Below, in pieces: positions 1-5,295 of a DNA stretch of 5,295 nucleotides. Numbering within the stretch: position 1 is the first letter of the stretch; every line of letters begins with the position of its first letter. Source of the DNA: Acidobacteriaceae bacterium (GTDB taxonomy: Bacteria > Acidobacteriota > Terriglobia > Bryobacterales > Bryobacteraceae); contig JAFAZU010000540.1 of assembly GCA_019239585.1 (NCBI GenBank), positions 1 through 5,295 of the forward strand, read 5' to 3'. Below the pieces are notes generated by a model. It ran no database searches. It saw only the letters and a program-made list of their open reading frames with translations, and had not been told where the DNA came from. Made by a program: the position numbers and the translations under genes.

Positions 1-38
1 CCAGAGTATAACAACTGCCATTTGCGCCACGTTTCCGT

Positions 39-66
39 TTGCTATCTCTCACGTACGTGATATACT
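39..66 (+). promoter_or_regulatory. Candidate sigma-70-type promoter of the sugar-binding lipoprotein gene
   Basis: A -35-like TTGCTA (39-44) and a -10-like TATACT (61-66) are separated by 16 bp. This predicts transcription starting near 73, a few bases before the AGGT at 75-78 that could be the ribosome binding site for the ATG at 87. The -10 box matches the consensus at 5 of 6 positions and the -35 box at 4 of 6. Placing the promoter here argues against translation from the in-frame TTG at 39, because that codon would lie in the -35 box. The call rests on sequence match only. Confidence 0.4.
49..60. promoter_or_regulatory. Perfect palindrome TCACGTACGTGA, possible operator
   Basis: This is a perfect 12-bp inverted repeat with no spacer. 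It lies entirely between the candidate -35 and -10 boxes, ending one base before the -10. A repressor dimer bound there would block RNA polymerase, so an operator is a reasonable reading. No regulator gene is present in the window and I do not recognise the site as that of a named family. Confidence 0.3.
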
Positions 67-86
67 TCGGCGCTAGGTACACCAGG

Positions 87-1088
87 ATGCAAATTGCGAA
101 ATGGGCTCTGATGGCGACTAGCCTGCCAATTGCTTGCTTTACTCTGACAAGCTGCTCTAGTCCGGAACACGAACCAACAGAAAAATACTTTCTTGTTTCC
201 TCGAATATTCGGCTACCGTACTGGCAGACCGCTTTGGCCGGACTGCAACACGCTGCGGCCGAGATGAAAGTCAAGTCGGATATCGCAGGACCCGATAATT
301 ATGATGCCAAGGCTGAGCATAGCGAGTTCCAAAGGGCGCTCGCGCAAAAACCGTCGGGCATTCTGATTTCGGCGGCGGATGCCAACATTATGACACCCGA
401 TATCAATGCTGCCATTGACCAAGGCATACCGGTGCTTACGATCGATTCGGACGCGCCGGAGAGTAAGCGGCTGTTTTTTGTGGGCACGGATAACTACAAT
501 GCCGGAATTCTAGGCGGGCACTTGGTTTCTAAGCTGCTCAATGGGAAGGGCAATGTAGTAATCTTTACCATTCCGAGCCAGCCCAATCTGAAAGACCGGC
601 TGCGCGGTTACCAGGATGTGTTTACCGAACGCGGAGGCATCAAGGTTGCGGAAGTATTTGATATGAAGGGCGATCCCACGGTTGCATTTGACCGGGCAAA
701 GCAACTGCTGGACACCAAGGCAAAGGTGGATGCTTTTGTTTGCCTGGAGGCGATTGCCTGCCCGGAAGTGGGAGAGGTCGTGAACCGTCAGAATATGGCA
801 GGTAAGGTCACAATCGTGGCGATGGATACCGACCAGCGCACCATTGACTGGGTTCAAAAGGGCGTCGTTTCCGCCACAATTGCGCAGAAACCCTGGACTA
901 TGGGCTATTACGGAGCGAAACTGCTGGATGACATTCACCACCATCGCCCCAGTCAGCTCGGCGCCAATTGGAACCAGAATCCCCAGTCGCTGTTCCCGAG
1001 CTTTGTTGACACTGGTTCCTTTATTGTCGATAAGCAGAGTGTGGGCACGTTTGTTCTGGCCAATAAGGCGGCAACCAGCGGCCAGTAA
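87..1088 (+). CDS. Sugar ABC transporter substrate-binding lipoprotein (RbsB-like, Peripla_BP_4 type)
   Basis: The product is about 333 residues, the normal length for a periplasmic sugar-binding protein of the ribose/xylose/galactose class. It should be anchored outside the cytoplasmic membrane and bind a sugar or similar small ligand. A signal peptide (residues 1-22) ends in the lipobox LTSC with lipidated Cys23. Family landmarks follow in order: YW at about 45-46, DSD at about 120-122, TDNYNAG at about 134-140, RLRGY at about 171-175, MDTD at about 246-249 and IAQKPWTMGYYG at about 265-276. The C-terminal SFVDTGSFIVDK is also typical. The start is the ATG at 87, which has AGGT (75-78) upstream and begins the signal peptide directly; an in-frame TTG at 39 would add 16 residues before it. 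The stretch CLEAIACPE (about 219-227) has no Asn where RbsB carries a ligand-contacting one, so the ligand may differ from ribose. No permease or ATPase gene adjoins it. Family assignment is firm; the ligand is unknown. Confidence 0.88.
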   Translation: MQIAKWALMATSLPIACFTLTSCSSPEHEPTEKYFLVSSNIRLPYWQTALAGLQHAAAEMKVKSDIAGPDNYDAKAEHSEFQRALAQKPSGILISAADANIMTPDINAAIDQGIPVLTIDSDAPESKRLFFVGTDNYNAGILGGHLVSKLLNGKGNVVIFTIPSQPNLKDRLRGYQDVFTERGGIKVAEVFDMKGDPTVAFDRAKQLLDTKAKVDAFVCLEAIACPEVGEVVNRQNMAGKVTIVAMDTDQRTIDWVQKGVVSATIAQKPWTMGYYGAKLLDDIHHHRPSQLGANWNQNPQSLFPSFVDTGSFIVDKQSVGTFVLANKAATSGQ

Positions 1089-1096
1089 ATTTACTG
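1083..1096. repeat. Perfect 14-bp palindrome across the stop codon
   Basis: CAGTAAATTTACTG is a perfect inverted repeat with no spacer. It contains the TAA stop (1086-1088) of the lipoprotein gene. A second short inverted repeat, AGCCG-TATG-CGGCT, follows at 1103-1116. Neither is followed by a T-run, so they are not a standard intrinsic terminator. They could protect the mRNA end, bind a protein, or be chance. Confidence 0.35.
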
Positions 1097-1141
1097 TCAG
1101 TAAGCCGTATGCGGCTAAAGCTGAGAAGCCGGGGCGGTTCC

Positions 1142-1171
1142 GAGACTACTCCATTCCGTCGTAGTAGTCTC
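1142..1171. terminator. Stem-loop between convergent genes, possible weak terminator
   Basis: GAGACTACT (1142-1150) and AGTAGTCTC (1163-1171) form a perfect 9-bp stem around a 12-base loop. The stem lies beyond the lipoprotein stop on the + strand and overlaps the last codons and stop of the small minus-strand frame. No T-run follows on either strand, so it does not fit a classical Rho-independent terminator. Its place between two converging reading frames is the main reason to consider a termination or RNA-end role. Confidence 0.3.
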
Positions 1172-1382
1172 CGTCCCCTTCCGTGCTATTTTCCGGTGTT
1201 TGGTCCTCGGCTGCGGGGCCGGTAGGTTCATAGCCCAGTTGGTCAGGAGCCGCCTGATTGTCGCCCGTATCTTCGCGGTCACCCCGGCGAATACCGCCGT
1301 CGTCCGGTCCCGCCCAAGCGATCTGCTGTCCGAGAAAAAAGATTGGAATGCCGCCGGTGTAGCTGACAAGTTGAGCTCTCAC
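1146..1382 (-). CDS. Small acidic protein of unknown function, possibly the remnant of a longer gene
   Basis: Read from the GTG at 1382, this gives 78 residues. Residues 1-24 are fairly apolar (GGIPIFFLG, then AWA followed by Gly), which could be a poor signal peptide or part of a folded domain. The rest is rich in Asp, Glu, Gly and Pro and ends GDYYDGME. Codons are strongly coding-like, with many G-starting triplets such as GAC, GGC and GAA, and this frame reads better than any + strand frame over the same bases. An AGGA lies only 4 bases before the GTG. The frame stays open upstream to a TAA at 1455-1457, and that extra stretch (for example LVPAQRNKLPDG) also looks protein-like but has no ATG and overlaps the start of the + strand gene. 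It may therefore be a real small gene or the C-terminal remnant of a larger one. I recognise no family. Confidence 0.45.
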   Translation of the reverse strand: MRAQLVSYTGGIPIFFLGQQIAWAGPDDGGIRRGDREDTGDNQAAPDQLGYEPTGPAAEDQTPENSTEGDGDYYDGME

Positions 1383-1389
1383 ATCTTCC

Positions 1390-1401
1390 TGGATTAATCC
1401 A
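1390..1401. promoter_or_regulatory. Perfect palindrome TGGATTAATCCA in a divergent intergenic region
   Basis: This is a perfect 12-bp inverted repeat with no spacer, 33 bases before the chosen TTG start at 1434 and 8 bases upstream of the minus-strand GTG at 1382. A loose promoter for the + gene could use TTGAGC (1371-1376) with ATTAAT (1393-1398), which would put the palindrome over the -10 box. The promoter match is poor, so this is only a candidate regulatory site. Confidence 0.25.
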
Positions 1402-1424
1402 TCTGGTAATTTGTTTCTTTGGGC

Positions 1425-1428
1425 AGGA
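1425..1428 (+). promoter_or_regulatory. Ribosome binding site AGGA deciding a TTG start
   Basis: AGGA is followed after 5 bases by the TTG at 1434. The alternative in-frame TTG at 1419 has no purine-rich sequence before it. The site therefore favours the start at 1434, which also puts the hydrophobic signal segment directly at the N-terminus. Confidence 0.5.
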
Positions 1429-1433
1429 ACAAG

Positions 1434-2270
1434 TTGCAGTTCGTCCGCGTGGCCTTAGTGCTGGGGGTGTTGTCCAGCACAGCCGTTCCGCAAGACTCAG
1501 TAAATCCTGATCACCTGCTCGATACCATGCGAGCTTACGTCGAGCATTACGTGGCGAATCTGCCCAACTTTATCTGTCTGCAAACCATCGAGCAGTTCGA
1601 AACAGGCAGAAAGAAAGAGCGGTGGGTAAAGAAAAATACCTTAGTTTTCCGGCTTGTTTTTGACGGCAGCCGTGAACAGCAAAGCTTAGAGCTGGTCAAC
1701 GGGCAGCCTCCGAAGACAGCGACCCGAAAGGTGATACACAGACCGCTGGTAACAGAAGGCGAGTTTGCCATTCTGCTGGCGAATGTTTTTGGAGCCGGCA
1801 GCAACGCTATGTTTCAACCGAAAGGGTGGAAGGATCTCGACGGACGCCGGTTAGCCGTTTACGACTACTCGATTGATAAGGAACATTCCACACTGAAGCT
1901 CAGTTTGAGCGATCTAGCCCAGGCGGTTCTCGCCTACCATGGATCGGTTTATGCCGATCCTGCGGATGGCGCTATTTGGCATGTCAGCGACGAGGCGGAT
2001 GAGATTCCTCCCGAAATCAAGACACGGAGCATTGCAACTTCGATTGATTACGGGACAGTTACGCTTGGAGGCGTCGCTTACTTGCTGCCTGTTGAGGCTT
2101 CGGTCCGGGTTGCCACAGATTCGGGCTACTTAAGGAACAACATTTATTTCAGAAATTATCAAAAATTTGAAGCGCAATCGACAATTACGTTCCAATCTGA
2201 CGGTTCCGGCGACGGTTTGCCCCAACGAAAGTCCGGGCAACAGGAAAAACCTCCGGAAAGGGAAAGATAA
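1434..2270 (+). CDS. Exported protein of unknown function, Acidobacteriota-type family
   Basis: From the TTG at 1434 the product is 278 residues; a TTG at 1419 would add 5. Residues 1-20 form a signal peptide with a hydrophobic core (VALVLGVL) and probable cleavage near STAVPQ, so the protein is probably periplasmic or outer-membrane associated. No further membrane segment is seen. The mature part opens with a helix-like stretch leading to LPNFICLQTIEQF (about 43-55). It then alternates short strands with motifs such as LDGRRLAVYDYSI (about 135-147), VLAYHGSVYADP (about 165-176), IPPEI, IDYGTVTLGGVAYLLP (about 204-219) and FRNYQKFEAQSTITF (about 239-253). I recall this pattern from hypothetical proteins common in soil Acidobacteriota. 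The beta-rich build and the closing strands recall LolA/RseB-like folds, but that is only an impression. The tail after about residue 255 is polar and probably disordered. A histidine kinase gene follows after 45 bp. Confidence 0.75.
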   Translation: MQFVRVALVLGVLSSTAVPQDSVNPDHLLDTMRAYVEHYVANLPNFICLQTIEQFETGRKKERWVKKNTLVFRLVFDGSREQQSLELVNGQPPKTATRKVIHRPLVTEGEFAILLANVFGAGSNAMFQPKGWKDLDGRRLAVYDYSIDKEHSTLKLSLSDLAQAVLAYHGSVYADPADGAIWHVSDEADEIPPEIKTRSIATSIDYGTVTLGGVAYLLPVEASVRVATDSGYLRNNIYFRNYQKFEAQSTITFQSDGSGDGLPQRKSGQQEKPPERER

Positions 2271-2315
2271 TTCCTAGTTTTCGTTTCCATTCGGTCGCTG
2301 ATACAGTAAATTGTT

Positions 2316-3995
2316 GTGTCAATCGGGAATAGCCAATCTAATTTCCTTGCCGCAGCGGCTGGCAAGCATGATGGCGTAGCACCGCAAACCTCCCTTCCCG
2401 CTTTGTCAAGAAGGATTGCGGAGCTGGAAAGTACCGTCCAAATGCTGCAAAAGCGCTTGTCGGGATATGAGCGTGTTTACTCCGAAAATCCGGTGCCGAC
2501 GCTAGTTTATGACTGCAAATCATTCCAGATTCTAGAAGCAAATGAAAGCGCTTTAGCGCTTTATGGATATAAAGCGGAAGAACTCTGCGCTCTCAAAATA
2601 CTGGATTTATTCCCTCCACAAACCCGGTCACAGCTTAGTGCTTTAAAGGGCGAACTTTGTAAACCGATTAATGCGATCGGGCCCTTTCCCCACCGCACGG
2701 CTTCTCACCAGGAACTTTTTGTCGGCATGGTGTTCCTTCCGTTTGAGATTGAGGGAACCGACGCGCGTATCGCCATGATCCAGGACGAAACGGCCCACCA
2801 TTCGGCGGAGGAGGCCCTGAGAGCCAGCGAGGAGCGATACCGGGAACTCTTCGAAAATGCGAACGATGTTATTTTTCTGCATGATTTAAACGGACGCATT
2901 ATCACCATCAATCGCGCGGCGGAGTACCTGACCGGTTACTCCCGGCTGGAAGTAATCGGACAAAGCTTCGGAGATCTGATTGCGCCCGAATCACGCTATC
3001 AGATGCATGACAATATCCGCAATCACCTGGGTGGCAGCGCGACACAGCATTATGAGCTGCCTATTCTTTCAAAGTTCGGAACGCGCCGTTTCCTGGAAGT
3101 CAGCACCCGGATCATCTATCGTCGCGGCCATCCGGTTGCCATTCAGGGCATCGGACGCGATATTACGGAGCGGAAATTAGCACAACAGCGATTGCTGGAA
3201 TCGGCCCAGGAGTTACAGCAAAAGAACGAGGAACTCAGCACAGCTCTGCAATTGGCTAAGGAAGCGACTCAGCTCAAGGAACAGTTCCTGGCCAACACTT
3301 CGCATGAATTGCGCACGCCCATGAACGGGATTATGGGCATGGTGAATCTGCTGAAGAACACGGCTTTGGATGCGGAACAGCGCGAGTATGCCGACATTAT
3401 CAGCCAGTGCTCCAATGATCTGCTGACGATCATTAACGACATTCTGGACCTTTCGCAAATCGAAGCAGGAAAGCTCTCGATGACGGAGGAGAACTTCGAT
3501 TTGCAGGACAGCATCAACTCAGTCCTGAGATTGTTGCGTTTACGTGCTGACAGCAAGGGAGTTGGCCTCCGTTACGGGATCAGCCCGGAACTTCCCAAAT
3601 GCATTTTCGGCGATAGTGTCCGATTTCGCCAGATTTTGACAAACCTAGTGGCCAATGCCGTTAAGTTCACGGCCAGCGGCAGCGTGGAGGTGCGCCTTAC
3701 CCTCGCGTGTGATGGCGCGCAACTACGCTGTGAAGTTATCGACTCTGGAATTGGTGTGGAAGAGAGCGTCCGTGAACGCATTTTCGAAGCGTTCTTTCAA
3801 GCTGACGGCACAACCAAGAGACGCTATGGCGGTACTGGGCTCGGTTTGGCAATCTGCAAACAACTTGTGGAAGTTATGGGAGGACGGATTGGAACCTATA
3901 ACAACACACCCGATCCGGGCGCAACCTTCTGGTTTGAGTTGCCGCTGAAACAGCAACCTTCCGAACAGCCATCAATTCTACTGGTTTACAGCTAG
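2316..3995 (+). CDS. Cytoplasmic PAS-PAS sensor histidine kinase, apparently lacking a C-terminal receiver domain
   Basis: The 559-residue product senses an unknown signal through PAS domains, autophosphorylates on a histidine and should pass the phosphate to a response regulator. No signal peptide or membrane segment is visible. Order: coiled coil (about 28-52), PAS 1 (about 53-160), PAS 2 (about 170-285, ending [12 protein letters not shown]), coiled coil (about 286-322), HisKA with SHELRTP and phospho-acceptor His330, then HATPase_c. The ATPase boxes are intact: N box [12 protein letters not shown] (441-452), G1 DSGIG (476-480), F box FEAFFQAD (490-497) and G2 GGTGLGLAI (505-513). The protein ends QPSILLVYS. 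In hybrid kinases ILLV is usually followed by EDN and a complete receiver; here a TAG comes two codons later, suggesting a lost receiver. The start is GTG 2316, soon after an in-frame stop at 2307, but no ribosome binding site is obvious; a TTG near residue 30 is an alternative. It may be co-transcribed with the exported-protein genes on both sides. Confidence 0.92.
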   Translation: MSIGNSQSNFLAAAAGKHDGVAPQTSLPALSRRIAELESTVQMLQKRLSGYERVYSENPVPTLVYDCKSFQILEANESALALYGYKAEELCALKILDLFPPQTRSQLSALKGELCKPINAIGPFPHRTASHQELFVGMVFLPFEIEGTDARIAMIQDETAHHSAEEALRASEERYRELFENANDVIFLHDLNGRIITINRAAEYLTGYSRLEVIGQSFGDLIAPESRYQMHDNIRNHLGGSATQHYELPILSKFGTRRFLEVSTRIIYRRGHPVAIQGIGRDITERKLAQQRLLESAQELQQKNEELSTALQLAKEATQLKEQFLANTSHELRTPMNGIMGMVNLLKNTALDAEQREYADIISQCSNDLLTIINDILDLSQIEAGKLSMTEENFDLQDSINSVLRLLRLRADSKGVGLRYGISPELPKCIFGDSVRFRQILTNLVANAVKFTASGSVEVRLTLACDGAQLRCEVIDSGIGVEESVRERIFEAFFQADGTTKRRYGGTGLGLAICKQLVEVMGGRIGTYNNTPDPGATFWFELPLKQQPSEQPSILLVYS

Positions 3996-4070
3996 TTTTG
4001 TCGGTGGGCTTCTTCGGTCAAATTTCTGAACTTTCCCGCTGTTTTCTTCGTCCACTGGAGTAGGAATCTT

Positions 4071-5024
4071 ATGATTCGAATTTTTCCGGTCGCTTTTCTT
4101 CTCGCAGGGGCCTGCTTCACCAGTTCTGCCGCTGTTGACTCTGGTTTGTTGGCCCTTGCGCCTTCGCATAGCCAGACTGTTGCCGCAGTTTCTGTTGAGG
4201 GATCGCGAAGCTCAGCCTTTGGACAGTTTTTGCTACGCCAACTCAGTGTTGGTGACGACCACTTTCAGCAAATGATTGACGAAACCGGCTTCGATCCTCG
4301 TCGGGACATTCAAGCGATGTTGATCGCAACAGCTCCGCCGGATGCTCCAAAGGCGCAGGGCAGATTTGCCGTGATTGCCAGGGGCAATTTCGACGCGAAC
4401 CGCATCAAGGCGGCGGCGCAGAAGAAGGGCTTTGTCGTTCAACGTTTTAGTGGAGTTAATCTTCTGATTGGGACCGACAGCCACCAACAAGCTGCTTTTG
4501 CCTTCCCAGATGTCGATCTGGCTGTCATGGGTGACATAGCAAGCGTGAAGCAGGTGATTGGGAATCGGGCCAATCCTGCGAGCTTAGACCCTGCTTTGCA
4601 AGAGCAGATTGCGGGTGTTGAGAACAATGACGCCTGGTTTGCCTCGATTGCGCCTCCAAAGTCTGGCCTCCTACCGCTTGATGCGGATGGGCAGGACGCA
4701 GCGGGTCAATCGCGGGCTCTACAGTCGGTGATTCGGTCGAGCGGGGGAATTAGTTTCGGTCCTTCCGCCAACATTGCTTTCCATGCGGTAACACGTTCCG
4801 CCCAGGACGCCACTGCTCTTGCCGATGTTCTTCGCTTTCTGGCGAGTATGGCACAGATGCAGGGCGGAAAGGATCCGCGTGCTGCTTCCCTGGTTCCCGC
4901 GCTGGACAGCATGAAGTTAGATGTTGCCGGCTCAGCTGTACATGTGTCTTTGCAAGTACCTGAACCCGTCCTGGAACAAATTGCCCACCCAGGAGGAAAA
5001 CTGGCAGCTCGTAGTGCTCGTTAG
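4071..5024 (+). CDS. Exported protein of unknown function, Acidobacteriota-type two-lobed family
   Basis: The product is 317 residues. The ATG at 4071 is well supported, with GGAG (4057-4060) and AGGA (4062-4065, 5 bases before the start). An N-terminal signal peptide (MIRIFPVAFLLAGACF) is clear. Cleavage could be by signal peptidase I near TSSAA, or LAGAC could be a weak lipobox with Cys15. No other membrane segment is seen. The first lobe (about 24-165) holds LLALAPSHSQTVAAVSVEG, FGQFLLRQL, TGFDPRRDIQAML, VIARGNFDANRIKAAAQKKG and AVMGDIASVKQVIG. The second (about 185-300) starts at NNDAWFAS and holds DATALADVLRFLASM and a closing strand HVSLQVPEPVL. The FDANRIKAAA and DATALADVLRFL segments look equivalent, suggesting two related halves. 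I recall similar proteins from Acidobacteriota genomes with no assigned function, and it loosely resembles DUF3352-type proteins. It lies 75 bp after the kinase gene and converges on the next gene with a gap of 3 bp. Confidence 0.75.
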   Translation: MIRIFPVAFLLAGACFTSSAAVDSGLLALAPSHSQTVAAVSVEGSRSSAFGQFLLRQLSVGDDHFQQMIDETGFDPRRDIQAMLIATAPPDAPKAQGRFAVIARGNFDANRIKAAAQKKGFVVQRFSGVNLLIGTDSHQQAAFAFPDVDLAVMGDIASVKQVIGNRANPASLDPALQEQIAGVENNDAWFASIAPPKSGLLPLDADGQDAAGQSRALQSVIRSSGGISFGPSANIAFHAVTRSAQDATALADVLRFLASMAQMQGGKDPRAASLVPALDSMKLDVAGSAVHVSLQVPEPVLEQIAHPGGKLAARSAR

Positions 5025-5027
5025 AGA

Positions 5028-5295
5028 TTAGTGGAGAAAGCCTCCCGAAGCCCACACGGCACCGACAATAGCGGAAAGCACGCCCAATAGCGCCAGCGGC
5101 CTGAATTTAGTTAGGATCGACAGAGATAAAAGCACAATGGCGATTTCAAGAAAGACCTCGCCGAAGTGGAACTTGTGCGCTTTTTCTGCGCTGACGTCCC
5201 GCTCTTCTTCGAGTTTCTTGGCCTTTTCGCTGATTGCGTTCTCGTCATTTTTGTACCGCACACTGTCTTTCTGGTAACGGCTGACGAGAGTATTA
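5028..5295 (-). CDS. DUF4337-type membrane protein, C-terminal part; gene continues past the right edge
   Basis: The frame is open from the TAA at 5028-5030 to the window edge, giving the last 88 residues; the true start lies outside. A GTG at 5261 is in frame but internal, because the family pattern continues upstream of it (NTLVSRYQKDSVRY). The fragment has a charged helical stretch (KAKKLEEERD at about 24-33, then HKFHFGEVFLEIA) followed by two membrane helices: about 44-62 (VFLEIAIVLLSLSILTKF) and about 66-86 (PLALLGVLSAIVGAVW). This layout, with a charged coiled-coil-like region, a conserved His-x-Phe before the first helix and a closing GGFL, matches the C-terminus of DUF4337 proteins as I know them. 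Complete members usually also have an N-terminal membrane helix. The function of the family is unknown. It converges on the + strand gene with only 3 bp (5025-5027) between the stop codons. Confidence 0.8.
   Translation of the reverse strand, partial: NTLVSRYQKDSVRYKNDENAISEKAKKLEEERDVSAEKAHKFHFGEVFLEIAIVLLSLSILTKFRPLALLGVLSAIVGAVWASGGFLH

Noticed and set aside
39..86. N-terminal extension of the lipoprotein from a TTG at 39
   Set aside because: It would place 16 residues before a signal peptide that is complete from the ATG at 87, and it has no ribosome binding site; the bases fit a promoter better.
510..944. A minus-strand open frame of 144 codons inside the lipoprotein gene
   Set aside because: It lies antisense to a strongly recognised sugar-binding protein, and its translation shows no family motif; it is a shadow frame.
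1200..1397. A + strand open frame of 65 codons over the minus-strand frame
   Set aside because: It has no ribosome binding site and an amino-acid pattern without recognisable structure; the opposite strand has clearly better codon composition.
2545..2562. Tandem copy of AGCGCTTT with the palindrome AAAGCGCTTT
   Set aside because: It lies inside the first PAS domain and encodes the expected ESALALYGY segment, so codon choice explains it.
3996..4070. The kinase frame stays open after its TAG up to the ATG of the next gene, in the same frame, hinting at readthrough fusion
   Set aside because: The 25 intervening codons resemble no domain, and the downstream ATG has its own good ribosome binding site and signal peptide; a short chance open stretch is enough.
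4750..5055. A minus-strand open frame of 101 codons overlapping the end of the second exported protein
   Set aside because: It is antisense to a protein with a clear signal peptide and ribosome binding site, overlaps the DUF4337-type C-terminus in another frame, and has no recognisable motif.
1..5295. CRISPR array, insertion sequence, tRNA or prophage attachment site
   Set aside because: No regularly spaced direct repeats, no transposase or integrase sequence, no terminal inverted repeats and no tRNA-like cloverleaf were seen on either strand.

Overview
The window looks like ordinary chromosomal DNA of an Acidobacteriota (Terriglobia-like) bacterium. GC content is moderate, TTG and GTG starts are used freely, and two exported proteins of unknown function (1434-2270 and 4071-5024) resemble lineage-restricted families I associate with soil Acidobacteriota. 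The lineage is inferred from protein style only; there is no rRNA or other marker here.

Layout, left to right. (1) A RbsB-like sugar-binding lipoprotein on the + strand (87-1088). It is preceded by a candidate sigma-70-type promoter whose spacer is almost filled by a 12-bp perfect palindrome. No ABC permease or ATPase lies beside it. (2) A 345-bp stretch (1089-1433) that looks empty on the + strand. On the - strand it carries a small acidic open frame (1146-1382) with strongly coding-like codons. This frame is convergent with the lipoprotein gene, and a short stem-loop lies at its 3' end. (3) An exported protein of unknown function on the + strand (1434-2270). (4) After 45 bp, a cytoplasmic PAS-PAS sensor histidine kinase (2316-3995). 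Its catalytic core is complete, but it stops at the residues that normally form the first strand of a receiver domain. (5) After 75 bp, a second exported protein of unknown function (4071-5024). (6) On the - strand, converging with a gap of 3 bp, the C-terminal part of a DUF4337-type membrane protein that runs off the right edge (5028-5295).

The three + strand genes from 1434 to 5024 are closely spaced and may be co-transcribed. Their products do not form a recognisable pathway. The kinase is the only clear signalling component and has no partner response regulator in the window.

I found no convincing novel multi-gene system. There is no CRISPR array, no transposase or insertion sequence, and no toxin-antitoxin pair or defence gene. 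The points most worth checking are the receiver-less kinase end, the small minus-strand frame that lacks a convincing start, and the palindrome inside the lipoprotein promoter.
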